Position numbers and translations under genes: made by a program
Shown: piece after piece, positions 26,499 to 33,882 of the stretch
How the letters are laid out: every line of letters starts with the position of its first letter
Numbering within the stretch: position 1 is the stretch's first letter
The notes under the pieces: model-generated
The model's input: only the letters and a program-made list of their open reading frames with translations
Databases searched by the model: none
Told to the model about the DNA's origin: nothing
Assembly: GCF_015840715.1 (NCBI RefSeq)
Contig: NZ_CP060397.1
Coordinates: 620,001-684,000, forward strand
Length of the DNA: 64,000 bases
Direction: 5' to 3'
Source: Synechococcus sp. CBW1004
GTDB lineage: Bacteria > Cyanobacteriota > Cyanobacteriia > PCC-6307 > Cyanobiaceae

Positions 26499-27401
26499 TC
26501 ACCGTCCGGGATCCAGCACCACAAAGCGACTGCGCAGGTGCAGCGTGGCTCCGGGGGCCAGCTCCAGGCGACGGTCGCCGCTGAGCAGGGACTGGCGGGG
26601 CCCGGTCCAGGGCTCAAGGCACACCATCGGCCGCGGCGGTTCGCTCCACAGCACCACCAGATCCCAGGGATGGCTGCACTGCAGTTCAATCACCCGGCCG
26701 TTGCCCCGATCCCGCAACCGAACCGGGCCGGCGGGCCGGCTGAGCAGATCGATGCCATCAGCCAGCCGTGGCAGCTGCGTGGCCGTGGTTGCCGGAGCCA
26801 TTGTCAGGTGATCGAAGCACGCGTCCGGCAGCCCTTCCACTGCGACGCTCTCCAGGCTCGAGACGGCGAAATAGGGATGCAGCCCGAAGCTGAACGGCAT
26901 CAGCGGGGTTCCCGCTGCTGCGTCGGTGGCGCCAGCCCGATGCGGATCCGTCCCGAGGTGCTCCACGCTGGCACTCAGCTCCAGGCCGGCCTCCATCAGG
27001 CGAGCCTCCAACTTCAGCCGGAAGCTGAATGGATAGGCCGCCCGTGTCGTCGGGTCATCGGCCAGTTCCATCGCCACACCACGCCCGTCGGGCAGGGGCT
27101 CGAGCTGCCAGGGCAGATCGCGGGCGAACCCATGCTGCGCCAGGGTGAAGTCTCCCTGGGGCAGTGGCAGCCGGTTGCCGGGCAGCCCGCCGCAGATCGG
27201 GAACAGAACCGGCATACCGCCCCGCACTGACAGGGCCGGATCGGCGAAGCGCGCCTCGTCGAGATACAGGAGCTCGCGGCCCTGGCTACGCCAGCCGCTG
27301 ATCAGCCCACCGCGCTCCGGCACCAGCCGCAGTCGATCACCGGTGGCGGGATCCTCGAACTCCCAGTGGGGATAGGGCGCGTCCCGGTGGATCAGAGCCA
27401 T
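26499..27401 (-). CDS. Aldose 1-epimerase / hexose-6-phosphate epimerase-like
   Basis: 300 residues. Galactose-mutarotase fold: GRELLYLDEARFADPALSVR, GGMPVLFPICGGLPGNRLPL, HGFARDLPWQ (catalytic-type His), FSFGLHPYFAVSS (second His) and VCLEPWTGPRQS with the conserved Glu. Members interconvert sugar anomers; the PVLFPICG version is typical of cyanobacterial and plant glucose-6-phosphate 1-epimerase-like proteins. Monocistronic as far as can be seen. Confidence 0.9.
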   Translation of the reverse strand: MALIHRDAPYPHWEFEDPATGDRLRLVPERGGLISGWRSQGRELLYLDEARFADPALSVRGGMPVLFPICGGLPGNRLPLPQGDFTLAQHGFARDLPWQLEPLPDGRGVAMELADDPTTRAAYPFSFRLKLEARLMEAGLELSASVEHLGTDPHRAGATDAAAGTPLMPFSFGLHPYFAVSSLESVAVEGLPDACFDHLTMAPATTATQLPRLADGIDLLSRPAGPVRLRDRGNGRVIELQCSHPWDLVVLWSEPPRPMVCLEPWTGPRQSLLSGDRRLELAPGATLHLRSRFVVLDPGR

Positions 27402-27595
27402 GGGATCGAAGGCGGGGTTGACGGCGCGGCCGGGCGGGCCCTGGTCCTGGCAGGCCGGGGTGACCCTGCCGCAGCCCGTTCAGGCTAGGAGCGGCCGGTG
27501 AGGGCGGTCCCGCCGCCGCGGATCCCGAGGGATCTGCATCTGCAGGCACAGCCTCGCAGTGGAGTCGCCGCATCTGGTCCCGGACCCCTTGGGGG

Positions 27596-27997
27596 TCAGC
27601 GGCGCTCCACCACCTGCAGGCCGATCGGCGCCACGGCGATGAGCGCCAGCTTGATGTGCTGGAGGCCGAAGGGGATGCCGATGATTGTCACGAAGCAGGC
27701 CAGGGCGGAGGTGAGATGCCCGATCGCCAGCCACCAGCCCGCCAGCAGGAACCAGATCACGTTGCCCACCAGCCCGAGCGGTCCGGTGCCCAGGTCGTTG
27801 TGGCCGGTGATCTCCGCCCGGCTGCGGGCTTCGCGGCCGAAGGGCCACAGGGAGAAGTTGCCGATCACGAAGCAGGAGCGCGCCCAGGGCAGACCCACGA
27901 TCGTGATCGCCGCCACCAGGCCGGCCAGCCACCAGCCCAGCGCCATCACCAGACCGCCGCAGACGACCCAGATCACATTCAGCAGAAAGCGCAACAT
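27596..27997 (-). CDS. YccF-family inner-membrane protein
   Basis: 133 residues. Two copies of the YccF unit are visible: FLLNVIWVVCGGLVMALGWW with ITIVGLPWARSCFVIGNFSL and GLVGNVIWFLLAGWWLAIGH with VTIIGIPFGLQHIKLALIA. The repeated (V/I)TI(V/I)G(L/I)P is the family signature. Small polytopic membrane protein of unknown role. Confidence 0.88.
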   Translation of the reverse strand: MLRFLLNVIWVVCGGLVMALGWWLAGLVAAITIVGLPWARSCFVIGNFSLWPFGREARSRAEITGHNDLGTGPLGLVGNVIWFLLAGWWLAIGHLTSALACFVTIIGIPFGLQHIKLALIAVAPIGLQVVERR

Positions 27998-28090
27998 GCC
28001 GGTCGCCAGCCAGGGGCTCCAACGTAGGGAGTCCGGTCCTGGGCATCCCGGCCGATCCGCTGCGCAGTGCGGAGGCGCCGCACCCCGGGA

Positions 28091-28345
28091 GTGAACAGAC
28101 AGGTCCTGCTGTCGCAGCTGGGGCTCAGATCGCCGTGATCCTTTTCCTGTCGCGGCTCTGCGGGTCGCTGATGACGCGGGTGGGCCAGCCGCCGGTGATC
28201 GGCGAGATCCTGTCGGGGATCGTGCTGGGGCCGACGGTTCTCGGCTGGATCACGCCCGGGACCATGCAGGCCCTCTTCCCCGGGCGTTGCGGCTGCCCCT
28301 GGAGTGGCTCTCCCAGTTGCGTCTGATCGCGTTCATGACGGAGAG
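28091..28345 (+). pseudogene. Decayed CPA2 (Kef-type) cation/proton antiporter
   Basis: Pieces of the N-terminus of a CPA2 antiporter are readable in three frames: LLSQLGL from GTG 28091, then AVILFLSRLCGSLMTRVGQP and PVIGEILSGIVLGPTVLGW after a shift near 28122, then LRLPLEWLSQLRLIAFMTES after a shift near 28275. Only about 85 of some 400 or more residues remain and the rest is absent. It is a gene remnant just upstream of the hli locus. Confidence 0.8.
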
Positions 28346-28380
28346 CCGTACCCCACCACGACCCCAGAGCCTTCACATGC

Positions 28381-28399
28381 TGTTACAGTTGCAGTAACA
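28381..28399. promoter_or_regulatory. Inverted repeat before hli
   Basis: TGTTAC-N7-GTAACA, a perfect 6-bp inverted repeat 7-13 bp before the possible hli starts. GTTACA resembles a half of the HLR1 element bound by RpaB at high-light genes, but the second half is inverted rather than direct, so that link is weak. Confidence 0.35.
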
Positions 28400-28406
28400 C
28401 TTTGAA

Positions 28407-28553
28407 ATGTCCATGGACAACTCCTCCCGCTTCGGCTTTGTCGCCTTCGCCGAAACCTGGAACGGCCGCCTGGCCATGCTCGGTTTCGTGATCGGCCTCG
28501 CCACCGAGCTGCTCACCGGCCAGGGCATCCTCTCCCAGATCGGTCTGGGTTGA
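28407..28553 (+). CDS. hli: High-light-inducible protein (Hli), short
   Basis: 48 residues from ATG 28407 (or 46 from ATG 28413). Single membrane helix with the Hli chlorophyll-binding motif AETWNGRLAMLGFVIGL and a downstream TGQGILSQIGLG. Hlips bind chlorophyll and carotenoid and protect photosystem II assembly intermediates under stress. First gene of a compact set of four very small membrane-protein genes ending at the terminator at 29062. Confidence 0.93.
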   Translation: MSMDNSSRFGFVAFAETWNGRLAMLGFVIGLATELLTGQGILSQIGLG

Positions 28554-28557
28554 GCAC

Positions 28558-28677
28558 ATGAGCACCGACTACACCACCGCCATCGCCTGCGTCTTCGGCC
28601 TGGTGGTCGTCTTCACGGGGATGGTGACCTTCCTGCTCACCCGCCCCAGCGATCTCGCTCCCACTGGCAAACGATGA
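28558..28677 (+). CDS. 39-residue single-helix membrane peptide
   Basis: ATG 28558 lies 4 bp after the hli stop. The peptide has one helix (ACVFGLVVVFTGMVTFLLTR) and a short soluble tail ending PTGKR. The TGA overlaps the ATG of the next small gene. Position between two hli genes on the same strand strongly suggests a photosynthetic membrane function; no family was recognised. Confidence 0.65.
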   Translation: MSTDYTTAIACVFGLVVVFTGMVTFLLTRPSDLAPTGKR

Positions 28678-28757
28678 CCTTCGGGACCCTGGCGCTTCTG
28701 CTCATCGGCACGTGGCTGGTCAGTGCCCTGCTGCTGCCGCGTGGCGCCGCGAACTGA
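28674..28757 (+). CDS. 27-residue membrane peptide
   Basis: ATG 28674 overlaps the previous stop (ATGA). Almost the whole peptide is one helix (TFGTLALLLIGTWLVSALLL) with a short PRGAAN tail. It ends 37 bp before the second hli. Too short for standard gene callers; supported by translational coupling and by its membrane-like composition. Confidence 0.55.
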   Translation: MTFGTLALLLIGTWLVSALLLPRGAAN

Positions 28758-28794
28758 ATCCTTTCCGTCCATTCACCCCACCCACAGAGGCACC

Positions 28795-29031
28795 ATGACC
28801 AACACCCCCGCCAATGACCGCTGGTTCCAGCACCGCGCCGAGGAGCTGATCCATATGGAGCAGCTCAAGCGCGTCGAGCTGTTCAACGGTCGCGCCGCCA
28901 TGCTCGGCATCGTCATCGGCATCCTCACCGAAGCGATCACCGGCTCGGGCATTGCCCACCAGATCGGCCTCGGTGCCCTGGTCGACGGTTACGCCGCCTG
29001 CCGCACCCAGTTCCTGCCCTTCTGCTTCTGA
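28795..29031 (+). CDS. hli: High-light-inducible protein (Hli), long
   Basis: 78 residues from ATG 28795. A hydrophilic N-terminus (NDRWFQHRAEELIHMEQLKR) precedes the Hli motif VELFNGRAAMLGIVIGILTE, then a Gly-rich segment and an unusual tail AACRTQFLPFCF. Chlorophyll-binding photoprotective protein. Last gene of the small operon before a strong terminator. Confidence 0.92.
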   Translation: MTNTPANDRWFQHRAEELIHMEQLKRVELFNGRAAMLGIVIGILTEAITGSGIAHQIGLGALVDGYAACRTQFLPFCF

Positions 29032-29061
29032 TCCCTTCCGTCTCCTGCGGGATCCTGCCGA

Positions 29062-29088
29062 CCCCCGGGCACTGCCCGGGGGTTTTGC
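29062..29088 (+). terminator. Rho-independent terminator of hli operon
   Basis: Perfect 9-bp stem CCCCCGGGC / GCCCGGGGG with an ACT loop followed by TTTTG, about 30 bp after the hli stop. Confidence 0.9.
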
Positions 29089-29237
29089 GTTGCAACCACC
29101 GCCAGCGACCGTAACCAGCGTGTTCATCAGCACGCACCGTTCTCGAGCGCACCTGACCCAATGGTGAGAACCTTCTGGCTGGCGCCGGTGAGGCCGGGCT
29201 GCAGGATCCACCGGCGCCTCCATCCTCAAGCTCTGCC

Positions 29238-29768
29238 ATGACTGCACCGATGCCCCCGGATGTGCTGGTGATCGCGGCCAGCAACGGTGAAAACCTGAAG
29301 CTGGCCGAGCGCTTTGCAGCGGCCGCCCGCCAGGCCGGGCACAGCGCTGATGTGCTCGACCTCACCGCCATCGATCTGCCGCTGTTCACGCCGCGCTCCC
29401 AGGCCACCCTCACGGCGCCACCGGCCCTGGCGGCGCTGCAGGCCCAGCTGGCTGCCGCCCCACGCTGGGTGATCTGCACGCCCGAGTACAACGGCTCGAT
29501 CCCGCCGGTGCTCACCAGTGCCATCGCCTGGCTGTCCGTGCAAGGCGATGACTTCCGCGCCCTGTTCAACGGCCGTCCGGTGGCGATCGCCACCCACTCA
29601 GGCGGCGGCGGCCACACGGTGCTGACCGCCCTGCGGCTGCAGCTCGCCCACCTCGGCGCCCACGTGGTCGGCCGCCAGCTGGTCAGCAACAAGCTCCAGC
29701 CTGCGAAGGACGACTCGATCGCCGATCTGATCCAGCGCCTTCAGCACCTCCACCTCACGCAGCCATGA
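29238..29768 (+). CDS. NADPH-dependent FMN reductase-like protein
   Basis: 176 residues. Flavodoxin-like fold: DVLVIAASNGENLKLAERFA, VICTPEYNGSIPPVLTSAIA and VAIATHSGGGGHTVLTALRL. The TPEYNGS motif is the signature of NAD(P)H-dependent FMN reductases of the ArsH/ChrR/azoreductase group. Substrate (quinone, chromate, azo compound) cannot be told. Its stop overlaps the start of the pirin gene, so the two are coupled. Confidence 0.9.
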   Translation: MTAPMPPDVLVIAASNGENLKLAERFAAAARQAGHSADVLDLTAIDLPLFTPRSQATLTAPPALAALQAQLAAAPRWVICTPEYNGSIPPVLTSAIAWLSVQGDDFRALFNGRPVAIATHSGGGGHTVLTALRLQLAHLGAHVVGRQLVSNKLQPAKDDSIADLIQRLQHLHLTQP

Positions 29769-30487
29769 GCCACTCCGCAGCCCCCTCCACCGCCAGCGGC
29801 CTGCTGTTCCGCCCTGCCGGCGAGCGCTTTCACAGCCAGCTCGACTGGCTCGATAGCTGGCACAGCTTTTCATTCGGCTCGCACGTCGACCCGGCCTGGA
29901 TGGGTTTCGGTCCGCTGCGGGTGATCAACGACGACCGCATCGCCGCCGGCCGCGGCTTCGGCATGCATCCCCACCGCGACATGGAGATCATCACGGTGAT
30001 GGTGGAGGGGCAGCTGAACCACCGCGATTCGATGGGTCACGCCGAGGTGCTGCGTGCCGGAGAGGTGCAGCGCATGAGCGCCGGCACAGGGGTGGTGCAC
30101 AGCGAGATCAACGAAGGGGATCAGCCCTGCCGCCTGCTCCAGATCTGGATCGAACCGAACAGCGCCGGCATCGACCCCGCCTACGAGCAGAAGCCGTTCG
30201 CCATCGGCTCGGACTGGACACTGCTCCTCGATCCCGACCGCCGCGATGGCGCGATGGCGATCCATCGTCCCGTGAGGCTGTGGCGGGCCCGTCCCGCGGC
30301 CGGCGACGGGGTGGCTCTGGCCCTCACCGCCGGCAGCAAGGGTTGGATCCAGCTGATCAGCGGCGCCGGTGCCGTGGACGGACATCCGCTGGTGGCGGGC
30401 GATGGACTGGGCTTCGCCGCCGGATCGCTGCAGCGCTTCATCGCCGGCGCGGACGGCGCCGACCTGCTCCTGTTCGAGCTGCGCTGA
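29765..30487 (+). CDS. Pirin-family bicupin
   Basis: 240 residues from ATG 29765 (ATGA overlap with the FMN reductase). The N-terminal cupin has the pirin metal ligands GMHPHRDMEIITVMVEG (two His), HRDSMGH and VVHSEINEG; the C-terminal cupin is degenerate. Some bacterial pirins are quercetinases, others redox-sensing regulators. Pairing with a flavin reductase suggests detoxification of quinones or flavonoids, an inference. Confidence 0.92.
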   Translation: MSHSAAPSTASGLLFRPAGERFHSQLDWLDSWHSFSFGSHVDPAWMGFGPLRVINDDRIAAGRGFGMHPHRDMEIITVMVEGQLNHRDSMGHAEVLRAGEVQRMSAGTGVVHSEINEGDQPCRLLQIWIEPNSAGIDPAYEQKPFAIGSDWTLLLDPDRRDGAMAIHRPVRLWRARPAAGDGVALALTAGSKGWIQLISGAGAVDGHPLVAGDGLGFAAGSLQRFIAGADGADLLLFELR

Positions 30488-30645
30488 GACGGCACAGCAG
30501 GTCCGCACGGCGGCCACTGCACGGAGCCGCAGCCGCCACGGATGGGCTGCCGCGCAGAGTCCATGGATGGGTGCCAGTCCCCTGCTGAGTGCTGGCGCCA
30601 GAGCGAGGGCCCACCATCCTGGGAGGAGTGCGTTCCAAACGAACC

Positions 30646-32388
30646 ATGCCGTGGTTGCGCCGTCGTTGCGGGCCGCGTTCCGCCGGGCTGCTCGCCCTGC
30701 TTCTGATGCTGTTGCTGGTGGTCACCGGCGCCGGCGTTGGCGGGCTCATCCCTTCGGTTCATGCCGTTGCGGCGGTGTCCCCTGGGTCGCCCGGCTCCGG
30801 TGGCATCCCTCCCATCGCCGGCCCTGTGGCCCTGGATCCGGCGCCGGCTGCAGGGAATTCCAAGGCGTCCCGACCGGCAGGGGCACCACCGGATGAGCAC
30901 TGGGTGACGCTCGATGGCCAGCGTGTGATCGAGATCCGGGTGGCAGCCGGAGCCCAGGAACCGGCGGCTCTGGCCCGCCAGGCCACCCAGGAGCTGAAGA
31001 AGCTTGCGGACGATCCGCTGTTGCGTCCGGACCAGCTGGTGGTGGTGGAGCATCCGCCCTACTGGATGGTGGCGCAGCGGATGGCCGATGGCACCACCCA
31101 GCCGAGGCTGGCGGTGGATGCGCGGGCGGCGAGCAGTTTCGGCCTGTCACAGCAGGCGCTGGCGGAGCGGTACCGCGATCAGCTGCGGGCGGCGATCCGC
31201 CGCTACCGCCGCAGCCACAGCCTGCAGTCCTGGCTGCGAGGCACCGCCCTCGCTGCAGCGCTGCTGGGGGTGTATCTGCTCTGGTTGCACTGGCAGAGGC
31301 GCCTGCACCGTGGCCTTCGCCGCACCCTGCTGGCCCGCTGCCCGGGCCTGCGCCTCGGGCCCACCCAGCTGCTGGAGCCGGCCCAGCTGCGTCGCCTGCT
31401 GCTGATCCTGCTCAACCTGCTGCACTGGGCCCTGCTGCTCCTGGTGAGCTACCTGCTGATCCCGCTGTTGCTCGGGTTCTTTCCACCCACCCAGGAGCTG
31501 GCGGCGGGCTTGCGCGGCCAGATTCTCGCGGCCGTCGGCGGGCTCGGCAGCCTTCTGCTCGCCCAGGTGCCCGCGCTGCTGGCGATCGGTCTGATCCTTG
31601 CGGTCACGGCCCTGCTGATGCGGGCCAGCAATGCCTGGTTCCAGGCGTTGGACCAGGGGCGGGTGCGCCTGCCGGGGTTCTATCCGGAATGGGGCCGTCC
31701 GACGGGCCGGATCGCAGCGGTCCTGATCGTGCTGGCCGGGCTGGTGACGGCCTATCCCTACGTCCCCGGCGCCGGCAGCAAGACCTTCCAGGGCGCGGGC
31801 CTGTTCGTGGGGGTGCTGGCAGCCCTCGGATCGAGTGCGGTGGCCACCAATGTGATCAGCGGTGTGATGCTCATCTACACCCGAGGCTTCCAGGAGGGGG
31901 ATCGGGTGGAGATCAACGGTGTCCTGGGCGTGGTGCAGGACCGGGCGCTGCTCGTCACCCGTATTCTCACGCCGCGCCAGGAGGTGGTGAGCATCCCCAA
32001 TGCGACCGTGATCGGGGCTTCGATCGTCAACTACAGCCTTGCGCAGCGGGAGTCCGGCGTGCCCGTGGCGGTGGCCACCACGGTCACCATCGGCTACGAC
32101 GTGCCCTGGCGCCAGGTCCATGCTCTGCTGCTGGAGGCCGCCACCGAGACGGAGGGCATCAGCGACGATCCAGCTGCCTTTGTGCTGCAGACCTCCCTCA
32201 ATGATTTCCACATCAGCTATGAGCTCAATGCCCATGTGCGGGAGGTGAGCCTCTACCGCCAATCCCTTTCGCGGCTGCTCGGAGCGATCCAGGACCGCTT
32301 CGCCGCCGCCGGCGTGGAGATTCTCTCGCCGGGCTATCACGCCGTCCGCAACGGCAATCGCAGCACGGTTCCACCGGCCTCCGCCTGA
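30646..32388 (+). CDS. MscS-family mechanosensitive channel
   Basis: 580 residues from ATG 30646; GTG 30628 is an alternative and sits almost on a GGGAGGA sequence. Signal peptide (LLALLLMLLLVVTGAGVGGL), a periplasmic N-terminal domain (~40-190), four or five membrane helices, then the MscS pore and beta domain: ALGSSAVATNVISGVMLIYT, RGFQEGDRVEINGVLG and VVSIPNATVIGASIVNYS. Large MscS relatives of this layout occur across cyanobacteria; they release solutes on osmotic downshift. Confidence 0.9.
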   Translation: MPWLRRRCGPRSAGLLALLLMLLLVVTGAGVGGLIPSVHAVAAVSPGSPGSGGIPPIAGPVALDPAPAAGNSKASRPAGAPPDEHWVTLDGQRVIEIRVAAGAQEPAALARQATQELKKLADDPLLRPDQLVVVEHPPYWMVAQRMADGTTQPRLAVDARAASSFGLSQQALAERYRDQLRAAIRRYRRSHSLQSWLRGTALAAALLGVYLLWLHWQRRLHRGLRRTLLARCPGLRLGPTQLLEPAQLRRLLLILLNLLHWALLLLVSYLLIPLLLGFFPPTQELAAGLRGQILAAVGGLGSLLLAQVPALLAIGLILAVTALLMRASNAWFQALDQGRVRLPGFYPEWGRPTGRIAAVLIVLAGLVTAYPYVPGAGSKTFQGAGLFVGVLAALGSSAVATNVISGVMLIYTRGFQEGDRVEINGVLGVVQDRALLVTRILTPRQEVVSIPNATVIGASIVNYSLAQRESGVPVAVATTVTIGYDVPWRQVHALLLEAATETEGISDDPAAFVLQTSLNDFHISYELNAHVREVSLYRQSLSRLLGAIQDRFAAAGVEILSPGYHAVRNGNRSTVPPASA

Positions 32389-32618
32389 GCCCAGATCGTC
32401 AGCGGCGCCGGCTGTCTCTCAGCGTGCCTCCAGCGTCGTCAGCTTGTCGGATGGGGCGTCGGCGCGGTGAGCGACACCCCCCTCCCGTTCCACCCCCCCG
32501 CAGACGTTTCCGTTCAGTACCAGGGAACCCCAGAGGGGATCCTGGAGCGCAATGGGCCATCGAGTGCTGGCGCAGCCCGGACAGCCTGGCTGCGCCGCTC
32601 CGGGGCCACGGATCAGCC

Positions 32619-32813
32619 TCAGCGCTGCAGGAGCCAGCGCAGAAGCGACAGGGCGATGATCAGGCCGATGCCGATGTTCCACAGAAGCGCGGACCGGCCG
32701 CTCAGGCGTCGCAGCCAGTTGGGGAGGCGATCCCCCCAGTGCTCCACGGCCAGGACCAGCAGCAGGAACACCCCGAGCGGCAGCCCGATGGCCAGCAGCA
32801 GGTTCCGTGCCAT
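32619..32813 (-). CDS. Small two-helix membrane protein
   Basis: 64 residues. Two hydrophobic segments (NLLLAIGLPLGVFLLLVLAV and LWNIGIGLIIALSLLRWLLQ) flank a short basic loop with DRLPNWLRR. No family recognised. Lies alone between the MscS gene and rbp2; composition favours a real gene. Confidence 0.55.
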   Translation of the reverse strand: MARNLLLAIGLPLGVFLLLVLAVEHWGDRLPNWLRRLSGRSALLWNIGIGLIIALSLLRWLLQR

Positions 32814-33040
32814 CCAGCCTCGTCCGGTGACACCCGCAGCCTATCGACACTCTCCGGCCACTTCGCCCGCCGCCGGCAGCTGTCCTCCTGCGATCACTGG
32901 GCGCCCTTCCTCCCCCTGGTGGAGGGGGTGATCGTTGCAGCGGCCCAGGGAGGTGTGAGGGAGGTGCCTCTCTGGAGCTGGCCGAGTCTGCCGAGGCTGG
33001 ACCCTGCTCATACTCCCCAGCTGGACCGCAGGCTGCCAGT

Positions 33041-33065
33041 AAAAAGCCGCCCCCCAAGGGGCGGC
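33041..33065 (-). terminator. Rho-independent terminator of rbp2
   Basis: On the minus strand an 8-bp stem GCCGCCCC / GGGGCGGC is followed by TTTTT. It lies about 50 bp after the rbp2 stop. Confidence 0.88.
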
Positions 33066-33116
33066 AGATTCCAGGCTGGAAGCCTGGCTCAGGGAGTACC
33101 CAGCAGGGAACTCAGA

Positions 33117-33389
33117 TCACCAGCGACCGCCGCCGGAGTTGGCACTGGGGCGCGGCTCAGCCTTGTTGACCCGGATCATGCGGCCCATCCACTCCACATC
33201 CTGGAGGTCCTGGATCGCCTTGTTCTCGTCGCTGGCCTCGGCCATTTCGACGAAGGCGAAACCGCGCTTGCGGCCGGTCTCGCGATCGAGGGGCAGGCTG
33301 CACTTGCGCACCGAGCCGTACTCGGAGAACAGGCTCTGAAGGTCCTCCACTTCGGCATCGAAGGAGAGGTTGCCCACGTAAATCGTCAT
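33117..33389 (-). CDS. rbp: RRM RNA-binding protein (Rbp2)
   Basis: 90 residues. RRM with RNP2 IYVGNL (3-8) and RNP1 KRGFAFVEM (41-49), closely similar to Rbp1 but with only a short tail (NSGGGRW) in place of the long glycine-rich region. Tail-less and tailed Rbp paralogs coexist in cyanobacteria, and tail length has been linked to cold response. It has its own terminator and a ~200-nt leader bounded upstream by another minus-strand terminator. Confidence 0.94.
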   Translation of the reverse strand: MTIYVGNLSFDAEVEDLQSLFSEYGSVRKCSLPLDRETGRKRGFAFVEMAEASDENKAIQDLQDVEWMGRMIRVNKAEPRPSANSGGGRW

Positions 33390-33410
33390 GAAAAGTAGAA
33401 CTTATGAACC

Positions 33411-33419
33411 CGATTCGTC
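33411..33419 (-). promoter_or_regulatory. Leader motif shared with rbp1
   Basis: The minus strand reads GACGAATCG, then TTC and AGTTC, 21 bases before the rbp2 ATG, matching the order seen before rbp1 at 7012. Confidence 0.3.
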
Positions 33420-33590
33420 GAAAGCCCTGGAGAAAGTCGCTGGCCGAGTGGAAACCCGTGGAGTGTGGAACCCCGCGGTGCTCACCGTCTGGAGGAGAAA
33501 CCCCTGAAGAGTGGTCGTTGAATCCCTCCAATCCTACACCAGAACTGTGGACGGTCGCTCTATTGTCCGCCGCCGGACGGCGTCGCCAGC

Positions 33591-33613
33591 AAAAAGCGCC
33601 GCGTCGGCGGCGC
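33591..33613 (-). terminator. Orphan minus-strand terminator
   Basis: The minus strand reads a perfect 7-bp stem GCGCCGC / GCGGCGC with a 4-nt loop, followed by TTTTT. No annotated gene ends here; it lies about 200 bp upstream of the rbp2 start. It may end a small RNA made between 33614 and ~33880 or act as an attenuator in a long rbp2 leader. Confidence 0.65.
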
Positions 33614-33882
33614 CTGGGCTTCCCGGAATCGTCCGCCAGGAGCTGCGGGCGACCCCGTTCATCCTGCGCTTGCGGGCGTGTCGTTGCCCGCAATCTTCCG
33701 CATCACCTCAGCTTCATGGGGCTGGGTGGCGTGGATGGCCCGCCTGCACCAGTCTTCCCAGCGTTGTCGCGGCCATCGTTCGCCGCATCCGGGTCAGGCG
33801 TTCCGCTCACGACCGGTTGTGTGGGCTTCGCCCTCTGTCGCGACCGGCTCGCTACCTTTCTCGCCCAAGCCGAGACAGACCC

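Larger units (their letters stand above)
33390..33882. other. Long intergenic region between rbp2 and the Fe-S/cNMP gene
   Basis: About 490 bp with no convincing protein gene. It holds the rbp2 leader, the shared leader motif at 33411-33419, a minus-strand terminator at 33591-33613 that belongs to no visible gene, and the promoter region for the gene at 33883. Confidence 0.5.

Noticed and set aside
31147-32340. 397-residue minus-strand open frame
   Set aside because: Antisense to the MscS gene and dominated by His/Gln/Arg; no motif.
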